The notes under the pieces were generated by a model. It did not search any database. It saw only the letters and a list, made by a program, of their open reading frames with translations, and had not been told where the DNA came from. Positions 10,801 to 19,158 of a DNA stretch of 64,000 nt are shown here, one piece after another. How positions within the stretch are numbered: position 1 is the first letter of the stretch; each line of letters starts with the position of its first letter. This DNA comes from Tahibacter soli (GTDB lineage Bacteria > Pseudomonadota > Gammaproteobacteria > Xanthomonadales > Rhodanobacteraceae): positions 186,001 to 250,000 of the forward strand of contig NZ_JAOVZO020000014.1 in NCBI RefSeq assembly GCF_025717065.2. The letters run 5' to 3'. The position numbers were made by a program, and so were the translations under genes.

Positions 10801-12831
10801 GGCCGCCGTGAACGCGACGCCGACGACGCCGGCCGCGTTGACCTGGCCGATGAACTTCGCCATCTGCGTTTCGAGGCTGTCGACGCCGAACAGGGTGAGC
10901 AGCAGCCCGCCGTATTCGCCGAGCGCCTGATGCGTGCCGTCTTCGCCGGTGCTGATCGTGTAGCCGGTGTTCGGATCGGTTTCGAGCCAGATGCTGTACG
11001 GGCGGCCGCCGACCATGACCGGCGCGCGCGGCGCGAGCACGCTGCGGCCGTTGAACCCCGTCACCGTCTCGCGGATGCGCGCCTTCGCCTCGGGCGACAG
11101 CGCCAGATCGTCGACGCGCGTGACGTCGTAGCGCGTGATCGGCACGAGGTCGGCGTCGTTCGCGCCGAACAGCGACGCGAAGCTCGCCGCGGGCTGGCCG
11201 GTGACCGCCGTCAGCACCTGCGCTTCGAGCAGCGATTCCTGCAGGCCGCGCGCGCGTTCGAAATGCGCCGTGTTCGTCCACGCGATGCCCTGGTGCGGAT
11301 AGACGCGCAGGTCGTTCTTGCGGATGTCGAGTGCGAAGCCGAGCGTGTCGGCGCCGGCGCGCGCGCTGGCGACGGTCAGCCGCGGACTGTCGATCCAGGC
11401 GCGGGTGAGAAACGTCGCGGCAGCCTCCTCGTCGGCGCGGCTGGCCGCGCCTTCGAACGACGCCGTCAGCAGTTCGAGTATCGCGATCACCGCGCGCCGG
11501 TTCAGATCGGCGGCCTGCGTGCGCAGGCCGATCTGCGCCGGCGACTGCTGCGCCGGCGGCGGCAGCGCGGCGATCGCCGGCGCGAGCGCGGCGGTCTGCG
11601 CCTGCAGCGCTTCAAGGCGCGTGCGGCGCGCCGCGAAACCGTCGAGCGGCTGCTGCGACGGCGACACCTGTATCGTCGTCAGATCCAGCGGCGCCAGCGC
11701 CGGCGGCGCGTTCGAATCGGGCGCCTGCACCGAGCCGCCGTTCACGCGCGTGGCGTAGCCGATGCGATCGACCAGCACGCGCTGGAAGGTTCTCGGGTTC
11801 TGCGGATCTTGCGGCGAGGTCACGTCGACGACGGCGAAGACGCCCGTCAGCAGCACGGTTCCCAACGGGAAATTGGTAAAAGTCTCCACGTAGTCGGTGC
11901 CGCGCACGACCGGATAGCCGCTCGGGTCCAGCGCGGGGTTCGCCACGAGCAGATACGGCGAATACGTATTGGTGATCGAGCCGATCGCGAGCGCGGGCGG
12001 CGCGTTGTGCGCGACGAAATGGCCCAGCGTCAGCGGCCGGTCGACGAGATCGGCGGCCGGGTAGGTGACGTCGAGCACGGTGCTGCTGCCGAGCCCGAAG
12101 CCGTATATCGCGCCGGCCTGCGACCAGGTTTCGGCGACGACGCGCACGCGCACGCGGTGCTGCTGCGCGGCCGGCACGGCGTCGAACGTGACGGTCGCGC
12201 TCGCGAAGAACTGGCCGGGTGCCGCATCGGCGAACGCCGTATCCAGCGCGATCCAGGGCCCGGACGCGACGGCCTGGTACTGAACCCAGGTGTGCGCCTG
12301 CGCCGGGGCGATCAGGTTGTAGTCGTTGCGCCCGTCGGCGCGCGCGCCGGGGTTGTTGCAGCCGACGAAACGCCGCGCGTCCGGAAACACGCGCGCGACG
12401 ACGCGCTGCGCGTCGGCATACGCGAGTTCGCCTTGCGCGTAGCGCGCCGTGAAGCCGGACGCGCGCAGCAGCGCGATCGTCAGGCTCGCGCGATCGAGCG
12501 CGTTGCCGGCGCGACCGGCGAGCGCGCCGCGCGCGCCGCGCAGGCTGCCGACGTAGGGATCGATGCCGACGTCGTCGCGCACGAACGCGAAGATCCGCGC
12601 GGGATCGTGGCCGAGCGCGGCGGCCTGCGCGACGATGGCGGGGTCGGTCTCGTCGCCGTCCGGCGCAGCGGCGATCTTCCGCGCGTCGCCGGGTGCCGGC
12701 GCCGGCGGCGGACCGTAGCGCCAGCCGGCCGGCACGTCGATCGGCGCCGCGGCAGCGGCCGTCGCGAACCCCATCAGACACTGCAGCAACGCGATCCGCG
12801 CGGCGGCGCGGACGTTCCTTGTTCCGTTCAT
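4819..12831 (-). CDS. giant secreted multidomain protein with transglutaminase-like domain
   Basis: 2670 residues; ATG at 12831 with GGAGAGG upstream and a signal peptide ending near AAAAAPID (residue 28). Residues about 70-230 form a transglutaminase-like core with AHTW (His near 185) and LDTA (Asp), but where a catalytic Cys is expected the segment reads GNALDRASLTIALLRASG, with no Cys. Then come β-sandwich and CARDB/DUF11-like modules, an LVIVD-type propeller segment near 1380-1600, more DUF11-like modules, and an ASH/HYDIN-like module near 2300 (DFGDQALASTSAVRSATLVN). FRDGFQPF lies near 2530, followed by about 130 more residues. It is probably a surface or secreted adhesin-like or scaffold protein. 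It is divergent from the CHAT operon, sharing a 128-base gap. Confidence 0.85.
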   Translation of the reverse strand: MNGTRNVRAAARIALLQCLMGFATAAAAAPIDVPAGWRYGPPPAPAPGDARKIAAAPDGDETDPAIVAQAAALGHDPARIFAFVRDDVGIDPYVGSLRGARGALAGRAGNALDRASLTIALLRASGFTARYAQGELAYADAQRVVARVFPDARRFVGCNNPGARADGRNDYNLIAPAQAHTWVQYQAVASGPWIALDTAFADAAPGQFFASATVTFDAVPAAQQHRVRVRVVAETWSQAGAIYGFGLGSSTVLDVTYPAADLVDRPLTLGHFVAHNAPPALAIGSITNTYSPYLLVANPALDPSGYPVVRGTDYVETFTNFPLGTVLLTGVFAVVDVTSPQDPQNPRTFQRVLVDRIGYATRVNGGSVQAPDSNAPPALAPLDLTTIQVSPSQQPLDGFAARRTRLEALQAQTAALAPAIAALPPPAQQSPAQIGLRTQAADLNRRAVIAILELLTASFEGAASRADEEAAATFLTRAWIDSPRLTVASARAGADTLGFALDIRKNDLRVYPHQGIAWTNTAHFERARGLQESLLEAQVLTAVTGQPAASFASLFGANDADLVPITRYDVTRVDDLALSPEAKARIRETVTGFNGRSVLAPRAPVMVGGRPYSIWLETDPNTGYTISTGEDGTHQALGEYGGLLLTLFGVDSLETQMAKFIGQVNAAGVVGVAFTAAVVQAVASGGAFGDLGQAVKAILNDATGPLANIMEMLENSGASELCEGGCGLVQNMLSGLLDGIKTLRSAITSGDPPVPSILIAPPVPPLPADVAPGATPGVAVDVVADPRWFVPYNGAELPFVYLAKITNTGPATDTFRIDNAGAGNGYGLFLAMTQITLRPGQSGEVGLCIAPGGALPAPGTPVPFNVHVYSPANPAADTTSANTNTTPPAQALRLRALPAGASVRAGQNATTTLTLDALGNVPTVATLTATNDAHLGVTGLPADVALAAGESRSLPLTYTVGAGATSGTSLVSVLRGDLGGVEPATTRFTAHVTSSLTTCTSQAALDATRLGRGSMGATLARLAGTMDVLAGRPDDAGALAAALAELDDLTHNQFNTTIFATLTATVTAARTQLANAAVSGMPAALAAVDASLCALGDALVEAASGEMSLTLQPQLAVNPPAQATVVNIQLYNDTSGPRTFDIAIDGVPANVQAVLSATTVNLGSRGLTNGCCGAPTLSVTFTNADGQARAFDYRVTATPRDLPQIARSVVGGVALRPDIARVASVRASPFAATPGQPVTVSTRVMNSANGYRNVFGGWTLRDATGATRRSGSTDAKLLAPGDGIVALNDFTIDTTGLNGALTLEMGLVDASRCCDAIPGSFASGALIVGAPFSAQLSATPATVPPGTSTIAYALTLSRESAPTPVIDPRASLAMPASTRSFAQRGRYLYVCQRDRVTIVDVATPAAPVVAGTFATDALATGYANVGCNLDGDVLVLAYNLSSPSSFDDLKLVAYRVDDAHATAPLRLNPTPVSIPKRFGGTIRFNDSHIGSLTTAAMLYNPFSGFVFQQNGNLVSLDFSTPASPAPAGELFHHFGPTDTNDPIYGGPNMIFSSLPRGTTTLLASTSAVGDGFGTGPGVGRIAAADVAQLPTNCPGAPNPCVTGTTDVPGTRVLFGIAAQGDAGLAAGDTDGAYDGYSGFVGNLTLSALDLSGALPAVRSTLTSLMLNRRPAGGACNQPLDTGGTTLSALTGNYYAVGAFNPLSCAWVLAIVDANDPAHLAVIPYDVPSPLRNVLLDGNTLYALTDTAILVYDYAVIAGPAITVRVDIPKNTGVAIVPGSFSVPPTGVDTSAAEYDRYTWYRPTANAIAWQGQVTGMTPGELRAVAAGGRVDYTLPAIGSGSVALERVAVSADQTLAIVPARQGATLGDPLTYAIVLTNPGASAVTYDLSLSGVPDAWRESLATPVTVPAHGQASANLVLRATPGDPQYADFPFTVTGTVRGGFTTSGSAVFGTGGRNVGGDPNTPILASTVTVLTDPVTAGRGDVAPVTLRVANVGNVAQNYNVGLASAPPGLGLAFVQPNFTLNAGATKDVAGTVSVATNVAPGSYAVAPLVNSFAGNQTASLTVNVPGPGVFVALTPGSGTAATAYTARITNTGTANDTFDLRALGPLGPAVTLAPDVVALAPGEARDVTATLAGTGYLPPGTSTFDVEAVSRAVGAVRARATATVTLAGSKAVALRGVPASVTAPNLPATASFGVRVVNAGNVEDVYRLALAGTTGNVTASLYDAGGAPAAAVEPIRLPGNAAAQFRVDATLAAGGSEAGSVTLTATSTSDAAVQATIVLAFSRNGAANLILGSPGAIDFGDQALASTSAVRSATLVNSGPGDFVIGSVSVAGANAADFALAAGAGSCVGGTTIAANGGSCTVYARFAPTALGARAARIDVAGNGAPTVAIPLSGTGVEGTQLSAELTANRPYVQYLRTLSWLVTARNPGTTPVAGVDVALPLPPQIEPASATWFCINASDPNTHCATAGSGALADHDVLIPAQGSVSYVVSGTVRSSVADERIVATTTVASVADPTPRNASAATQIVVFRDGFQPFGDGASTLVAAGTLATDGSVALRVAPPATPHAIDTVVRGRNGPDAFRVERVGYAARYWLRLVAERADGDTAGRWIAVPFDGVVELGAVTREDGVELLLRAGDGESRVVLPPAALRSYALEVASDATLAVAD

Positions 12832-12959
12832 GGCCTCTCCCCGCGGGGTCCGACGGCCGGCCCCTGTGCCGTGTGAGCGAAACGGCGAAAACATCACGCG
12901 ATGACGTGGCGATCGGCGTCGCGGGTATATTCGCGGCGGGCAACCGACGCGGACGGGCG

Positions 12960-15900
12960 ATGACGCGAGCGCAGCACCGACGACGAGCGATCCGCTGCGC
13001 GGCCGCGGCGCTCGGGTTTGCATGGCTGGCCGCCGCCGTCGCGCAGGCGCCGCCGGACGAACGCCGGCTTGCGCCGGGTGCGGCCGTCGACGAGACGCTC
13101 GCCGCAAAAGCAACTCGGCGCTATCGCGTGAAGCTCGCGTCGGGGCAGGCGGTCGACGTCGCGTTCGTGCAGCGCACGGCGACGCTGCGGCTGCGCGTTG
13201 CGTCGACGTCGGACTCGCCCCTCTATCAGAACGACGCGGGCCGCCAGGCGCGCCTCGCCGTGACGCTCGTGGCCGAACGCGCCGGCGACGTTGTGCTCGA
13301 CGTCGCCGCGAAGAACGGCGCCGCCGCGACGTACGCGGTGCGCGTCGGCAAGCCGCATGCGGCGACCGCGCGGGACCGTCGGCGCGCGGCGGCCGAGCGC
13401 GCGCTCGCGACCGCCGAAAACCTGCGGCGCGAAGCCGGCAGTCTCGAAGCCGGCAAGCGCGCGACCGCCGACGATCTGCCCGCGCGCGCCGTCGCGGCTT
13501 ATCGGGCCGCGATCGATGCCGCGAACGCGGCCGGCGAGCGCTGCATCGCCGCAGTCGCACAGACCGGGCTTGCACGCTGGCACTTCGCGCGCGGCGACTA
13601 CGGGGAGGCGCGGCGCTACGCGCAAGCCGCGCTGCCGACGCCGTGCGGCGGCGACGACGATCTCGCCGCCGCAGCCGAGGCCGCCGCCGCGGAGCGCACG
13701 CTCGGCTCGGCGCTGGGCTATCTCGGCGACCTCGTCGCGGCGACGGCATGGTCGGAACGCGCGCTCGCACGCTACCGCAAGACCGGCGATCCGGCGTTCC
13801 AGGCGATGCTGCTCGGCAATCTCAGCGCGAACTATCGCGTGCTCGGCGAAAGCCACCGCGCGCTCGCGACCGCGCAGGCCGCGCTCGACGTCGCACAGTC
13901 GCTCGGCGATACGAAACGCGCGCTGTTCGTGCGCGAGAGCATCGCCGCGGTCCACCTGCAGCGCGGCGAACTCGCGCCGGCGCTGCGCGGCTATCGCGAG
14001 ATCGTAGACGCGCTGCCGGCCACGCCGTATCCGCTCGTCGAAGGCATGGCCTGGAACAATCTCGGCCTCGTCTACGGCCGGCTCGGCGATCGTCGCGCGC
14101 AGGAAGACGCCTACCGCCGCGCGAGCGCCGCGTGGACCGCGAGCGGCGACCGCGCCGGCCTCGCCGAAACCGAACTCAACGCGGCCGACGCGCTGCTCGA
14201 CGCGGGCCGCGTCGACGACGCGGAAGCGGCGTATCGCCGCGCGCTCGCGTTCGACCGCGAGCACGGCTTCAAGCGCGAAGAAGTGCACGCGCTCGGCGGC
14301 CTGGGCCGGGCGGCCGTCGCGCGGCGCGACTGGCCGCAGGCGCAGACGCAGCTGGACGCCGCGCGCGATCTTGCCAGGCAGATCCGCGCCGAAGCGCTCG
14401 AAGCCGGCATCGAACAAGGACTCGGCGATCTCGCGAGCGTGCGCGGCGACGCGAAGGCGGCCGGCGACGCGTATGCGCGAAGCCTCACGCTCGCCGAAAA
14501 AACCGGCGACCGCGCGACGCGCGTCGCGGCGCAGGCGAGCCTCGCGCGGCTCGACGCCGACGCCGGCCGGCTCGACGCGGCGCAAAAGCGCATCGAAGGC
14601 GCGCTCGCGCTGATCGAATCGGAGCGCGCGGCGATACCCGATCCGCAGCTGCGCACGACGTATTTTTCGACGCAGCGCGCGTACTACGACCTCTACGTCG
14701 ACGTGCTGATGCGCCGCCATGCGCGCTCGCCGCGTGACGGCTACGCGGTACGCGCGCTCGTCGCGGCCGAGCGGGCGAGGACGCGCGCGCTGCTCGATCT
14801 CGTCGTCGCGCGGCGCATCGATCTCGCGCCGCGCATCGATGCCGCGCTCGCGGCGACCTTGCGCGATGCCGAGGACACGCGCCGCGAACTCGCGTGGCGA
14901 TACGCGCAGCTGCCGGCCGATGCCGACGTCGCCGCGCGCGACGCGCTGCGCGACGACATCGACCGCGCCGAGCGCGAACTCGACGCCGCACGCGGTCGCG
15001 TGCGCGACGCCGATCCGCGCTATGCCGCGCTCGCGCAGCCGGCGCCGCTCGACGTCGCCGCCGTGCAGCGCGATCTCGACCCCGGCACGGCGGTGTTCGA
15101 ATACTGGCTCGGCGAGACGCGCGGCACCGCGTGGCGCGTGACGCGCGACGGCGTCGATGCGATCGCGCTGCCGCCGCGCGAAAAACTGGAGCGCGACATC
15201 GACGCGCTGCGCGAACGCTTGCACGCGTCAGACGCGGTCGCCACGACATCGATCGACGCGCTGGCGGCGCGACGCCGCGCCGACGATGCCGCGACGCTGC
15301 AGCTCGCGGCCAGGCTCGGCGAACGGGTGCTGCCACGCGCGTGGCGCGACGGCGCGAGTCGGCACGTCGTGATCGCCGACGGCGGCTTGCTGCGTATTCC
15401 CTTTGTATTGTTTGCGCCGGACGCGGCGGCGGCGCCGGTCTACGCGCCGTCGCTGACGACCTTGCGCGAAATCCGGCGCCGCCCGCGCGGCGCGGCCGGT
15501 CGCGCGTATGCGGTGATCGCCGATCCGGTGTTTCGCGCCGACGATCCGCGGTTGCCCGCGTCGCCGGCGTCGCCCGATACGGCCGTCGCGTGGCGATCTG
15601 CCGCGCCGACCGACCTGCGCGAACTGCCGCGCCTTCGCGAGACGCGCCGCGAAGCGCAGGCGATCGCCGCGCTGCGTGCCGATCCCGCGCCGTGGATCGC
15701 GACCGACTTCGCCGCGAACCGGCGCGACGTGCTCGCGGCCGACTGGTCGCGCTATGCCGGCGTGCACTTCGCGACGCATGCGCTCGTCGACCGGCGCAAT
15801 CCGGAACTGTCGGGCATCGTGCTGTCGCTGTACGACAAGGACGGGCGTCCCGACGACGGTTTCCTGCGCGCTGGCGACGTCTACCGGCTCGACATGCCGG

Positions 15901-16217
15901 TCGACCTCGTCGTGCTCAGCGCGTGCGATTCGGCCGACGGCGAAGCGCCGGGCGCCGAAGGCGTCTACAGCCTGTCGCGCGCGTTCTTCCATGCCGGCGC
16001 GCGCCGCGTCGTCGCGAGCCTGTGGCCGGTGGACGACCGCGCGGGCGCGCAGTTCATGGAACAATTCTACAAGGCGCTTTTGCAAGAGGGCGCGGCGCCG
16101 GAAGTCGCGCTGGCGGCGGCTCAGCGGCAGTTGCGCGAATCGCCGCGCTGGCGCGCGCCGACATACTGGGCCGCGTTCGTGCTGCAGGGCGATTACACGC
16201 GGTCGGCGCCGCGATGA
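12960..16217 (+). CDS. TPR-CHAT caspase-like protease, exported
   Basis: 1085 residues. The start at 12960 opens a signal-like sequence (RAAIRC-type basic start, hydrophobic to residue 29, VAQA-PP); the ribosome site is weak. An N-terminal β domain (about 35-135) resembling pre-peptidase/PPC modules is followed by TPR repeats over about 180-600. The C-terminal CHAT domain has the caspase-type dyad: His940 in HFATHALVD and Cys989 in SACDSADG, followed by GVYSLSRAF and ASLWPVDD. CHAT domains are clan CD cysteine proteases. It begins a three-gene operon, overlapping the sigma-like gene by ATGA. Export plus an adjacent membrane anti-sigma-like protein suggests that protein as a substrate; this is inference. 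Confidence 0.88.
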   Translation: MTRAQHRRRAIRCAAAALGFAWLAAAVAQAPPDERRLAPGAAVDETLAAKATRRYRVKLASGQAVDVAFVQRTATLRLRVASTSDSPLYQNDAGRQARLAVTLVAERAGDVVLDVAAKNGAAATYAVRVGKPHAATARDRRRAAAERALATAENLRREAGSLEAGKRATADDLPARAVAAYRAAIDAANAAGERCIAAVAQTGLARWHFARGDYGEARRYAQAALPTPCGGDDDLAAAAEAAAAERTLGSALGYLGDLVAATAWSERALARYRKTGDPAFQAMLLGNLSANYRVLGESHRALATAQAALDVAQSLGDTKRALFVRESIAAVHLQRGELAPALRGYREIVDALPATPYPLVEGMAWNNLGLVYGRLGDRRAQEDAYRRASAAWTASGDRAGLAETELNAADALLDAGRVDDAEAAYRRALAFDREHGFKREEVHALGGLGRAAVARRDWPQAQTQLDAARDLARQIRAEALEAGIEQGLGDLASVRGDAKAAGDAYARSLTLAEKTGDRATRVAAQASLARLDADAGRLDAAQKRIEGALALIESERAAIPDPQLRTTYFSTQRAYYDLYVDVLMRRHARSPRDGYAVRALVAAERARTRALLDLVVARRIDLAPRIDAALAATLRDAEDTRRELAWRYAQLPADADVAARDALRDDIDRAERELDAARGRVRDADPRYAALAQPAPLDVAAVQRDLDPGTAVFEYWLGETRGTAWRVTRDGVDAIALPPREKLERDIDALRERLHASDAVATTSIDALAARRRADDAATLQLAARLGERVLPRAWRDGASRHVVIADGGLLRIPFVLFAPDAAAAPVYAPSLTTLREIRRRPRGAAGRAYAVIADPVFRADDPRLPASPASPDTAVAWRSAAPTDLRELPRLRETRREAQAIAALRADPAPWIATDFAANRRDVLAADWSRYAGVHFATHALVDRRNPELSGIVLSLYDKDGRPDDGFLRAGDVYRLDMPVDLVVLSACDSADGEAPGAEGVYSLSRAFFHAGARRVVASLWPVDDRAGAQFMEQFYKALLQEGAAPEVALAAAQRQLRESPRWRAPTYWAAFVLQGDYTRSAPR

Positions 16218-16792
16218 GCCGGACGGCGACCGCGCACGGCGATGCGTTCGACACGCTGCTCGGCGCGCTCGCGGCCGAACCGGGCGGCGGCGCGCGCGCG
16301 TACGAGCGATTGCGCGAACGGCTGCTCGCGCTGCTGCGCGTCTACGTGCCGGCCGAAGCCGACGCGCTCGCCGACGTCGTGCTCGACCGGCTGGCGCGGC
16401 GCATCGCCGAAGGCGTCGCGATCGACGACGTGCGCGCGTACGCGCTCGGCATCGCGCGGCTCGTCGTCAAGGAGGCGCGGGCGCGCGAAATGCGGCAGCG
16501 CGACGCGGCGGCCGATCCGACGCTCGTCCCGGATGCCGACGACGACGATCGCGAAACGCGCGATGCCGCGCTCGCGGCATTGCGTGCGTGCCTGGCGCAG
16601 ATCGATGCGGCGGCGCGCGCCTTGATCCTCGCGTACTACGGCGCCGACGGCGGCGCGCGCATCCGCGAGCGGCAGCGGCTCGCCGACGCGTGCGGCAGCA
16701 CGCTCAACGCGCTGCGCAACCGCGCGTTGCGGCTGCGCGTGCGGATCGAGGAATGCCTGAAGCGCCGGCTCGGCGACGGAGGCCTCGCGTGA
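16214..16792 (+). CDS. sigma-70-like (ECF-type) regulator
   Basis: 192 residues, ATG overlapping the stop of the CHAT gene by four bases. Residues about 20-95 fit a σ region 2 helical pattern (AYERLRERLLALLRVYV, then DVRAYALGIARLVVKEARA). Residues about 125-185 fit region 4, with a helix-turn-helix ending STLNALRNRALRLRVRIEEC. The linker is acidic and low in complexity. The match is weaker than for a housekeeping ECF factor, so it may be a divergent, CHAT-associated sigma. Position between the protease and a single-span membrane protein supports a sigma/anti-sigma relation. Confidence 0.65.
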   Translation: MSRTATAHGDAFDTLLGALAAEPGGGARAYERLRERLLALLRVYVPAEADALADVVLDRLARRIAEGVAIDDVRAYALGIARLVVKEARAREMRQRDAAADPTLVPDADDDDRETRDAALAALRACLAQIDAAARALILAYYGADGGARIRERQRLADACGSTLNALRNRALRLRVRIEECLKRRLGDGGLA

Positions 16793-16841
16793 TGGATCGC
16801 CGCGCGCCGACACACTCGGGAACGACCCGAACAAAAACGCC

Positions 16842-17558
16842 ATGACCGACGCGAACGCGCCGACCGACGACACCTTGCGCCGCTGGCTGCTGCAGCAGCT
16901 GACGGACGCCGACGCGCAAGCGCTCGACGCGCGGCTGATGCACGACGACGCGCTCGCCGAGCGCCTGCGCGAGGCCGAGACCGATCTGATCGACGATGCC
17001 GCGCGCGGCGCGCTCGGCGCGGACGACGCCGAGGCGTTCAGACGGTATCGGCTCGTCGACCCGCAAACGCGCGAGCGGCTGGTCGCGGCACGCGCGTTCG
17101 CGCGATTGCGCGAGGAAGAAGGCGGGCAGGAGGTCGTGCGACGTCCGCATCGCCGTCGCCTTGCGTGGCTCGCCGCGGCGGCGATCGCGGCGGCGGCGAT
17201 CGTGCTGCCGATGCGCTGGACGTCCCCGCCGGCAACGCTGCCGACGTACGTGCTGCTCGCGCAGACCGCGCGAGGCGCCGAGGCGGCGTTGACGCTGCCG
17301 GCACCGCAGACGGCGGTGCGCCTGCAAGTGGAAGTCGCCGACGCGACGCGGCGCTATGCGCTCGCGATCGAGACGAACGGTCGCCGCACGCCGCTCGCGC
17401 GGGACCTCGTTCCACGCGAGGCCGACGGGTATGCGTACGTCGAAGCGCGCGTCGAGGCGGCGCTATTGGGGCAGGGACGTCGCCGCGTGGTGTTGATCGC
17501 AGCGTCGGGCGAGGTCGAGCGCGATTGGACGGTGGTCGTCGGGGCGGCTGGCGAATGA
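16842..17558 (+). CDS. single-span membrane protein, probable anti-sigma factor
   Basis: 238 residues. The cytosolic N-terminal part (1-103) is helical and acidic; RRPHRRR stops transfer just before one membrane segment at about 107-124. The remaining 110 residues are β-rich and would lie in the periplasm. There is no cysteine at all, so it is not a zinc (ZAS) anti-sigma. Gene order after a σ-like gene and this topology suggest it holds that factor at the membrane. The periplasmic part is accessible to the exported CHAT protease. No sequence signature proves binding. Confidence 0.6.
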   Translation: MTDANAPTDDTLRRWLLQQLTDADAQALDARLMHDDALAERLREAETDLIDDAARGALGADDAEAFRRYRLVDPQTRERLVAARAFARLREEEGGQEVVRRPHRRRLAWLAAAAIAAAAIVLPMRWTSPPATLPTYVLLAQTARGAEAALTLPAPQTAVRLQVEVADATRRYALAIETNGRRTPLARDLVPREADGYAYVEARVEAALLGQGRRRVVLIAASGEVERDWTVVVGAAGE

Positions 17559-17828
17559 GAGGGAACAAGCAACCTTCAGCGAAACCGCGATGCCGATGCA
17601 GATCCCTCCGATGTGCGGTTGAGTTGCACCTGCACCCGATGTTCCCGGCAGTGCCGAAACGCGCCTTGCTCGTGGCCGACGTTTGCCATTCCCGACATTC
17701 AAGCTTCCGAGACAAACAGCCGCACCGCCTGGAACATACCTGGACGGGCCATTCGTTCGCCTCGGTCCGAACCGCGTTACGATTTCTTCTTCGCATCCAT
17801 GACCGCGGTGCGCGTCTCTTCCAGATCA

Positions 17829-18968
17829 ATGTCCGACATACGCCATACGCAACGCAAGCAACAGGTCGCAACACGTGCGGCGTTCTTCGTTCCCGGTTTC
17901 GTCATCGCCTGCTGGGGACCTTTGGTGCCGTTCGCCAAAGCGCGCGCGGGTTTGAATGACGCGATGCTCGGGGTGGTATTGCTATGCCTGGGGCTCGGCT
18001 CGCTGATGGCAATGCCGCTCTCCGGAATGCTCGCGGCGAAGCACGGCTGCAGAAACGTCATGGCCGCGACCGTGGCGGCGATGGTCCTGATCCTGCCGCT
18101 GCTCGCCGTGGTGTCGTCGCCGATCGCGATCGGCCTCGTCCTGCTTGCGTTCGGCGGGGCCGTCGGCGCGATGGATTGCGTGATGAATATTCAAGCCGTC
18201 GTCGTCGAACGCGAGTCGGGCCGGTCCATGATGTCGGGCTTCCATGCCTTCTACAGCGTTGGAAGCCTCGTCGGCGCAGCCGCGGTTTCCCTTTTGCTTT
18301 CCATCGGAGCGAACGCGCTGGTTGCGACGCTCGCCGTTGCCGCAGGCGCAGTGTCAGTAACGCTGCTGTCGATGTTCCACTGGCGTACCGAACGCGCATC
18401 GCATGACGGCGCCACGTTCGCGCTCCCGAGGGGCGTCGTCATCTTCATCGGCGCCATCTGCTTCGTAACCTTCCTCGCGGAAGGCTCGATGCTCGACTGG
18501 AGTGCGGTGTTCCTGCATGAAGTCCGATCGGTCGACATCTCGCATGCGGGCTGGGGATTTGTTGCGTTCAATCTTGCGATGACCGTGACGCGCCTCCTCG
18601 GCGACAAGGCGGTCGACCGGCTCGGTCGTTCGCCGGCGGTTCTGATCGGAGGGCTGCTGGCGGGCGCGGGCTTCGCGCTGGCCACGTGGGCGCCGAGCTT
18701 TGAACTCGCGTTGCTTGGCTATGCGCTAGTCGGTGTGGGTTGCGCGAACATCGTGCCCGTCATGTTCACGCTTGCCGGAAAGCAGACTCGCATGCCGGAG
18801 CGCATCGCGATACCCGCCGTAACGACGATGGGTTACGCAGGTGTGCTCCTGGGACCGGCGTCGATTGGCTTCATCGCGCAGCAATGGTCGCTGCAGGTCG
18901 CCTTCCTTCTGGCGGCAGCGGCGCTCGCCTGCGTGGGCGTGATGGGGTCGTTGCTTCGCCCCCACTGA
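17829..18968 (+). CDS. MFS transporter, YbjJ-like
   Basis: 379 residues with about twelve hydrophobic segments. The ATG at 17829 gives the family-like N-terminus before RAAFFVPGF; an in-frame ATG at 17799 would add ten polar residues. ARAGLNDAMLGVVLLCLGLGS and the loop SGMLAAKHGCR fit the first half of this MFS group; DKAVDRLGR is the corresponding loop of the second half. Inner-membrane exporter or importer of unknown substrate. It is convergent with the lipase-like gene, whose terminator lies between. Confidence 0.85.
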   Translation: MSDIRHTQRKQQVATRAAFFVPGFVIACWGPLVPFAKARAGLNDAMLGVVLLCLGLGSLMAMPLSGMLAAKHGCRNVMAATVAAMVLILPLLAVVSSPIAIGLVLLAFGGAVGAMDCVMNIQAVVVERESGRSMMSGFHAFYSVGSLVGAAAVSLLLSIGANALVATLAVAAGAVSVTLLSMFHWRTERASHDGATFALPRGVVIFIGAICFVTFLAEGSMLDWSAVFLHEVRSVDISHAGWGFVAFNLAMTVTRLLGDKAVDRLGRSPAVLIGGLLAGAGFALATWAPSFELALLGYALVGVGCANIVPVMFTLAGKQTRMPERIAIPAVTTMGYAGVLLGPASIGFIAQQWSLQVAFLLAAAALACVGVMGSLLRPH

Positions 18969-19107
18969 CGATGCGGCCTGTGCCCGGCGACGAGACTTGC
19001 TGCGGCGCGTGATCCGCGAGCGGCAGTCGCGTCGGACGTCTGGCTCGGCCCGACGCGCGCTGGTCCTTTCAATCTGGAATCTCCGGCTTTGGCGACATGC
19101 GCCGCGG

Positions 19108-19151
19108 CGGAAAACGGAAACGGCCGGCGGCCCACCCACGCCGCCGGCCGT
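19108..19151 (-). terminator. rho-independent terminator
   Basis: A perfect 11-base stem (ACGGCCGGCGG at 19120-19130 with CCGCCGGCCGT at 19141-19151) and a 10-base loop. Read on the minus strand the stem is followed by TTTCCGTTTTCC. It begins 7 bases after the stop of the lipase-like gene. Confidence 0.88.
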
Positions 19152-19158
19152 CGTTCGC

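Noticed and set aside
4405-12876. Very long plus-strand open frame of about 2800 codons
   Set aside because: It lies antisense to the giant secreted protein, is made of Arg/Ala/Asp-rich shadow sequence without domains, and results from the high GC content.
12960-16217. Type III-E CRISPR (gRAMP/Craspase) locus
   Set aside because: Only the TPR-CHAT architecture recalls it. There is no gRAMP-like protein, no Cas1 and no repeat-spacer array in the window, and the CHAT protein here appears to be exported.
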